NCBI GenBank assembly: GCA_937876385.1
Contig: CALFHQ010000727.1
Location: 1 to 9,218 of the forward strand
Origin: an uncultured Pseudomonadota bacterium
Lineage (GTDB): Bacteria > Myxococcota_A > UBA9042 > CAIXZC01
Reading direction: 5' to 3'
DNA: 9,218 bases
Shown in pieces: positions 6,945-9,218 of this stretch (the first letter of the stretch is position 1; each line of letters starts with the position of its first letter). The notes beneath the pieces were generated by a model, which did not search any database, was not told where the DNA came from, and saw only the letters and a list, made by a program, of their open reading frames with translations. The position numbers and the translations under genes are program-made.

Positions 6945-7870
6945 TGAATTCTCCCTGAAATCATGTCCAAATTCGCCTGCGCCCGCTTGTCTCCGGGGTC
7001 AATCTCCAGAACCCGACTCCAGGCGTCGTGGGCTCCTTTGAAATCCCCGGTTGCCAAACGAACCACCCCCAGATTGAACCACAAACCGGCGTTCCTGGGA
7101 AACATCTTGATCCCCTGGTCCAGGGTATTTCGGGCCAGATGCGCTCCACTCTCAAAGTATCCCCTGGAGAGGTTCAGCAAAACGTCGGCGTCTTCGGGGG
7201 ATATCTCCCGGGCCTCTTCGAGGATGGCTATGGCCTCGTCGAATCGTCCTTCGTGGAGGTGACACAAACCCGAGAGGTTAAGGACTTCGGAGGTTCGTCC
7301 CCACCGGTTGGCCAACTCATCAAGACGCTTCAACGCACCCGAATATCCGGCAGCACGGTAGTAGTTCAAGGCCTCCTCAAAGAGCTTGGATACGGCATCC
7401 AACTCCTCCCTTGAAGCCCCCGATTCGGGGGGGGATTCCACCGGCTTGACTCCCTCAGATTCTAGAGGTTCACTGACTGCACGCTGCTCTTGCATCTCTT
7501 TACTTTCCGGGGCATTCTGTTTCTCTGAACACTGTTCAGTTTTTCCCTTCTCCACCCCCTTTGGCTGTTCCTTCGAGGGGGCAGCGGGGGCGACCCCGAG
7601 CTTCTGCGCAATCTTCTCCAGGGTCACTCTGGCAGCCTGCTCCTGTTTGGGGAGATTGGATGCCATGTCGAGGAATCGCTGGTACTCGTTTCTAGCCCCA
7701 AAGAGGTCTCCCAACTGCATCAGCGCAGAGGCCAGAGCAAAGTGCTCCATGGGGCGGTCTTCGCCGGTTGTGGCAGCAAATTTGAAGTACTTGAGCGCTT
7801 CCAGGGTTTTGCCCTCTCGAAAGAGCCGGGCTCCCATCTTGTACGCCTGCACATCTTTTGGCTCAGCCAT
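6941..7870 (-). CDS. TPR-repeat protein, first gene of the RtcB/archease operon
   Basis: A 309-residue protein with no signal peptide or membrane segment, so probably a cytoplasmic scaffold. An N-terminal helical-repeat part (about 5-92; AYKMGARLFREGKTLEALKY, then EHFALASALMQLGDLFGARN) is joined by a Glu/Lys/Pro/Ser/Gln-rich, probably disordered linker (about 93-155) to a second repeat array (about 158-300). The clearest TPR units are 194-227 (VLNLSGLCHLHEGRFDEAIA) and 262-295 (GLWFNLGVVRLATGDFKGAH). The ATG at 7870 (MAEPKDVQ) was chosen because GGGAGGAAG lies 7 nt upstream (from GGAGG) and because the promoter at 7912-7940 falls inside the longer frame that would start at 7963. The final TGA overlaps the zinc-ribbon ATG by 4 bp. 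An eight-C run on the coding strand (7434-7427) lies in the linker. The partner is unknown. Confidence 0.82.
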   Translation of the reverse strand: MAEPKDVQAYKMGARLFREGKTLEALKYFKFAATTGEDRPMEHFALASALMQLGDLFGARNEYQRFLDMASNLPKQEQAARVTLEKIAQKLGVAPAAPSKEQPKGVEKGKTEQCSEKQNAPESKEMQEQRAVSEPLESEGVKPVESPPESGASREELDAVSKLFEEALNYYRAAGYSGALKRLDELANRWGRTSEVLNLSGLCHLHEGRFDEAIAILEEAREISPEDADVLLNLSRGYFESGAHLARNTLDQGIKMFPRNAGLWFNLGVVRLATGDFKGAHDAWSRVLEIDPGDKRAQANLDMISGRIQ

Positions 7871-7911
7871 GCATCTTCCTCCCTCAAATCTGAAGCGTTC
7901 CTGGCCATGCG

Positions 7912-7940
7912 ATTCTAAACTGGAACGGGTCGTCTGACAA
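7912..7940 (-). promoter_or_regulatory. Near-consensus sigma70 promoter for the TPR/zinc-ribbon/archease/rtcB operon
   Basis: On the minus strand TTGTCA (7940-7935, 5/6 match to TTGACA) is followed by a 17-bp spacer and TAGAAT (7917-7912, 5/6 match to TATAAT). The start of transcription would fall near 7905, giving a leader of about 35 nt that contains the Shine-Dalgarno sequence GGGAGGAAG (7883-7875). I see no sigma54-type GG/GC elements, unlike the sigma54/RtcR-controlled rtcBA operon known in Escherichia coli, so constitutive or repressor-controlled expression is more likely. Confidence 0.7.
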
Positions 7941-7989
7941 TGAATCGGGGCCGCTTTGTTCACATTGCCTCACCCACAAGAGGGTTTCT

Positions 7990-8019
7990 TTGCGTTCATG
8001 ACAGTCACTGGAATAATGA
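7990..8019 (+). promoter_or_regulatory. Possible weak sigma70-like promoter for the GH84 lipoprotein gene
   Basis: TTGCGT (7990-7995) and TAATGA (8014-8019) are separated by 18 bp and lie about 40 bp before the ATG at 8056. Each hexamer matches only 4/6 of the consensus. This is the best pair I could find on the plus strand of the divergent region, so treat it as a candidate only. Confidence 0.3.
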
Positions 8020-8036
8020 GGGAGAGAATCTCTCAT
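8016..8036 (+). promoter_or_regulatory. Inverted repeat in the leader of the GH84 gene
   Basis: ATGAGGGA (8016-8023) and TCTCTCAT (8029-8036) pair over eight positions (one G-T) around a five-base GAGAA loop. The element overlaps the candidate -10 box and ends 8 bp before the Shine-Dalgarno GGAGA (8045-8049), which is 6 nt from the ATG. It could be an operator or an RNA hairpin affecting translation. No T-run follows, so it is not an intrinsic terminator. Confidence 0.4.
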
Positions 8037-8055
8037 CCTTGATTGGAGAACTGAC

Positions 8056-9218
8056 ATGCTTTTGTTTCGATACCTGGTTGGACTGACCCTTTTCTCTATC
8101 CTCGGCGCCTGCAGTTCGGGGGGATCATCCGCACAGGATGCTGTGGGACATGACTCGTTCGATGGCGCGGCAGATTTGGACGTAATGGAAGTTTCTAAGG
8201 TCGATGCTCCGATTCCCCCGGAAGGAGCCCGTCGTGACCTTCTGCCATACCTTCGAATTCGAACGTCGGAACCTGTCGGGATCGGCCCTCTCCCTTGGCC
8301 TCAGGAGTCTAGAGACGGAGGCGGTGCCATTCGAGACGGTCATCCAGATACCGGTTTTCTTCCCCCGTCCGGGGAATCCTGGGTGGAGTTGGATCTGGGT
8401 CCATTGACGGGGAAATCTCTTTTCCTGGACTCCCTGGAGTTGGGTTTCCAGGAGAAAGCCCCGGTGAAGGTCACGGTGGAGCTGTCCCAGGGATGTGGGG
8501 GCCCTGCAACAGAGGTCTTCGACTACCCCCTGGGAGGGGCTTCTCTTTCGCTGACTGGGAAGCGGGCGTTGTGCGTGTTGATACGCATGGAGACCGAGGG
8601 GGATTGCCGTCTCAATAAGGTGGTTCTGACAACCCGAGACGAAGGTGTAGCGCTTCCTGTCATAGACGACTTGCCCATTCCCACCCCTTCGTCACTTCAC
8701 CCCGGTAGTGGCGTGGTGGAGGGCTTCTACGGGGTCCCGTGGTCCTTCAAGGAGAGGTATCAGATGCTTCATCTCCTTTCGGCCATTGGTGTGGACAGCT
8801 ACATTTACGCTCCCAAAAACGACGACTTACACCGCGGTCGCTGGCGAGAACCCTACCCTGAGGACACCATGGCCGGTTTTGCTCGACTGGCCGAGGTGGC
8901 GGACCGGTTTTCGGTGAAGTTCTATTTCGGAATCAGCCCCTTTGTGGACTATGACGAATCGGGGGATGACTACTCCATCTTGAGGGAGAAGTTGTTGCGT
9001 TTCGTGGATCTGGGAGTGCAGGGGGTAGTGCTTTTAGCCGACGACATCGAATTCGAGGGGATTGGAGCCATCGACGGACAGCTCGGGGCCATGCACGTGG
9101 CAACGGTGAACGCCATTCTCGACGACCTTCGGCAGGCCAACCCCGAATTGGAAGTATGGTTCTGCCCCACGGTTTACAGCGATGACCGCCTGACCCGGAA
9201 GGCCGACATTGAGCTGGG
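8056..9218 (+). CDS. Lipoprotein with discoidin-like module and GH84 beta-N-acetylglucosaminidase domain, 3' truncated
   Basis: An open frame of 387 codons runs off the window end. MLLFRYLVGLTLFSILGAC is a lipoprotein signal: a hydrophobic helix and a lipobox LGAC with the lipidated Cys at 19, followed by a Ser/Gly/Asp-rich spacer (20-55). Residues about 85-195 resemble an F5/8 type C (discoidin/CBM32-like) carbohydrate-binding sandwich (IRDGHPDTGF, ESWVELDLG, VKVTVELSQ). The catalytic (beta/alpha)8 domain starts at about 218 with VVEGFYGVPWSFKERYQML and YIYAPKNDDLHRGRWREPYP, which are hallmarks of GH84. The Asp pair D329-D330 in VVLLADDIEF matches the general acid and the polarising Asp of substrate-assisted catalysis. 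The enzyme should release terminal beta-linked GlcNAc from glycans or glycoproteins at the cell envelope or outside the cell. The Shine-Dalgarno GGAGA is 6 nt before the ATG. The C-terminal part and any further modules are not visible. Confidence 0.88.
   Translation, partial: MLLFRYLVGLTLFSILGACSSGGSSAQDAVGHDSFDGAADLDVMEVSKVDAPIPPEGARRDLLPYLRIRTSEPVGIGPLPWPQESRDGGGAIRDGHPDTGFLPPSGESWVELDLGPLTGKSLFLDSLELGFQEKAPVKVTVELSQGCGGPATEVFDYPLGGASLSLTGKRALCVLIRMETEGDCRLNKVVLTTRDEGVALPVIDDLPIPTPSSLHPGSGVVEGFYGVPWSFKERYQMLHLLSAIGVDSYIYAPKNDDLHRGRWREPYPEDTMAGFARLAEVADRFSVKFYFGISPFVDYDESGDDYSILREKLLRFVDLGVQGVVLLADDIEFEGIGAIDGQLGAMHVATVNAILDDLRQANPELEVWFCPTVYSDDRLTRKADIEL

Noticed and set aside
7386..7937. 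Plus-strand frame of 183 codons opposite the TPR gene
   Set aside because: Ser/Cys-rich composition without motifs; it is the shadow of the TPR reading frame and would overlap its promoter.
7871..7963. N-terminal extension of the TPR protein to a start at 7963
   Set aside because: The extra 31 residues show no repeat and contain the -35 and -10 boxes, while a strong ribosome site precedes the ATG at 7870.
1..9218. tRNA genes, CRISPR arrays, insertion sequences, toxin-antitoxin or phage genes
   Set aside because: I saw no cloverleaf-like or regularly spaced repeats, no transposase motifs and no terminal inverted repeats; nearly all of the window is occupied by identified genes.

Overview
The window is a compact bacterial chromosome segment of fairly high GC. 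It carries eight protein genes and no RNA gene, insertion sequence or CRISPR array that I could recognise. Three traits suggest a deltaproteobacterial or Myxococcota-like host. PheT has a Trp-Gly-His variant of the conserved HRPD block. A small membrane protein ends in a domain resembling the AgmX/PglI C-terminal domain. The last gene encodes a lipoprotein whose mature N-terminus is a Ser/Gly/Asp-rich spacer. The taxonomic call is an inference, not a match.

Layout. (1) Bases 1-3864, plus strand: the 3' four fifths of pheT, then a GT4-like glycosyltransferase and a class I SAM methyltransferase whose start overlaps the glycosyltransferase stop by 4 bp. A perfect 9+3+9 palindrome lies between pheT and the glycosyltransferase. 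(2) Bases 7940 down to 3865, minus strand: a probable operon starting from a near-consensus sigma70 promoter. It reads TPR protein, double zinc-ribbon protein, archease, RtcB RNA ligase, and then (38 bp further) a one-TM protein with an AgmX/PglI-like C-terminal domain. The first three junctions overlap by 4 bp, overlap by 1 bp, and are separated by 16 bp. The operon converges on the methyltransferase with no bases between the two stop codons. (3) Bases 7871-8055: a divergent regulatory region. (4) Bases 8056-9218, plus strand: a lipoprotein with a discoidin-like module followed by a GH84 (O-GlcNAcase/hyaluronidase family) catalytic domain, cut off by the window end.

How the genes work together. 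RtcB and archease form a known enzyme/activator pair that joins RNA 2',3'-cyclic phosphate and 5'-OH ends. Tight coupling to an uncharacterised TPR protein and a two-module zinc-ribbon protein makes this the best candidate for an undescribed functional unit, an RNA-repair operon with extra subunits. The glycosyltransferase/methyltransferase pair looks like a small glycan-building and methylating unit transcribed behind the Phe-tRNA synthetase genes. The GH84 lipoprotein probably trims N-acetylglucosamine-containing glycans at the cell surface.
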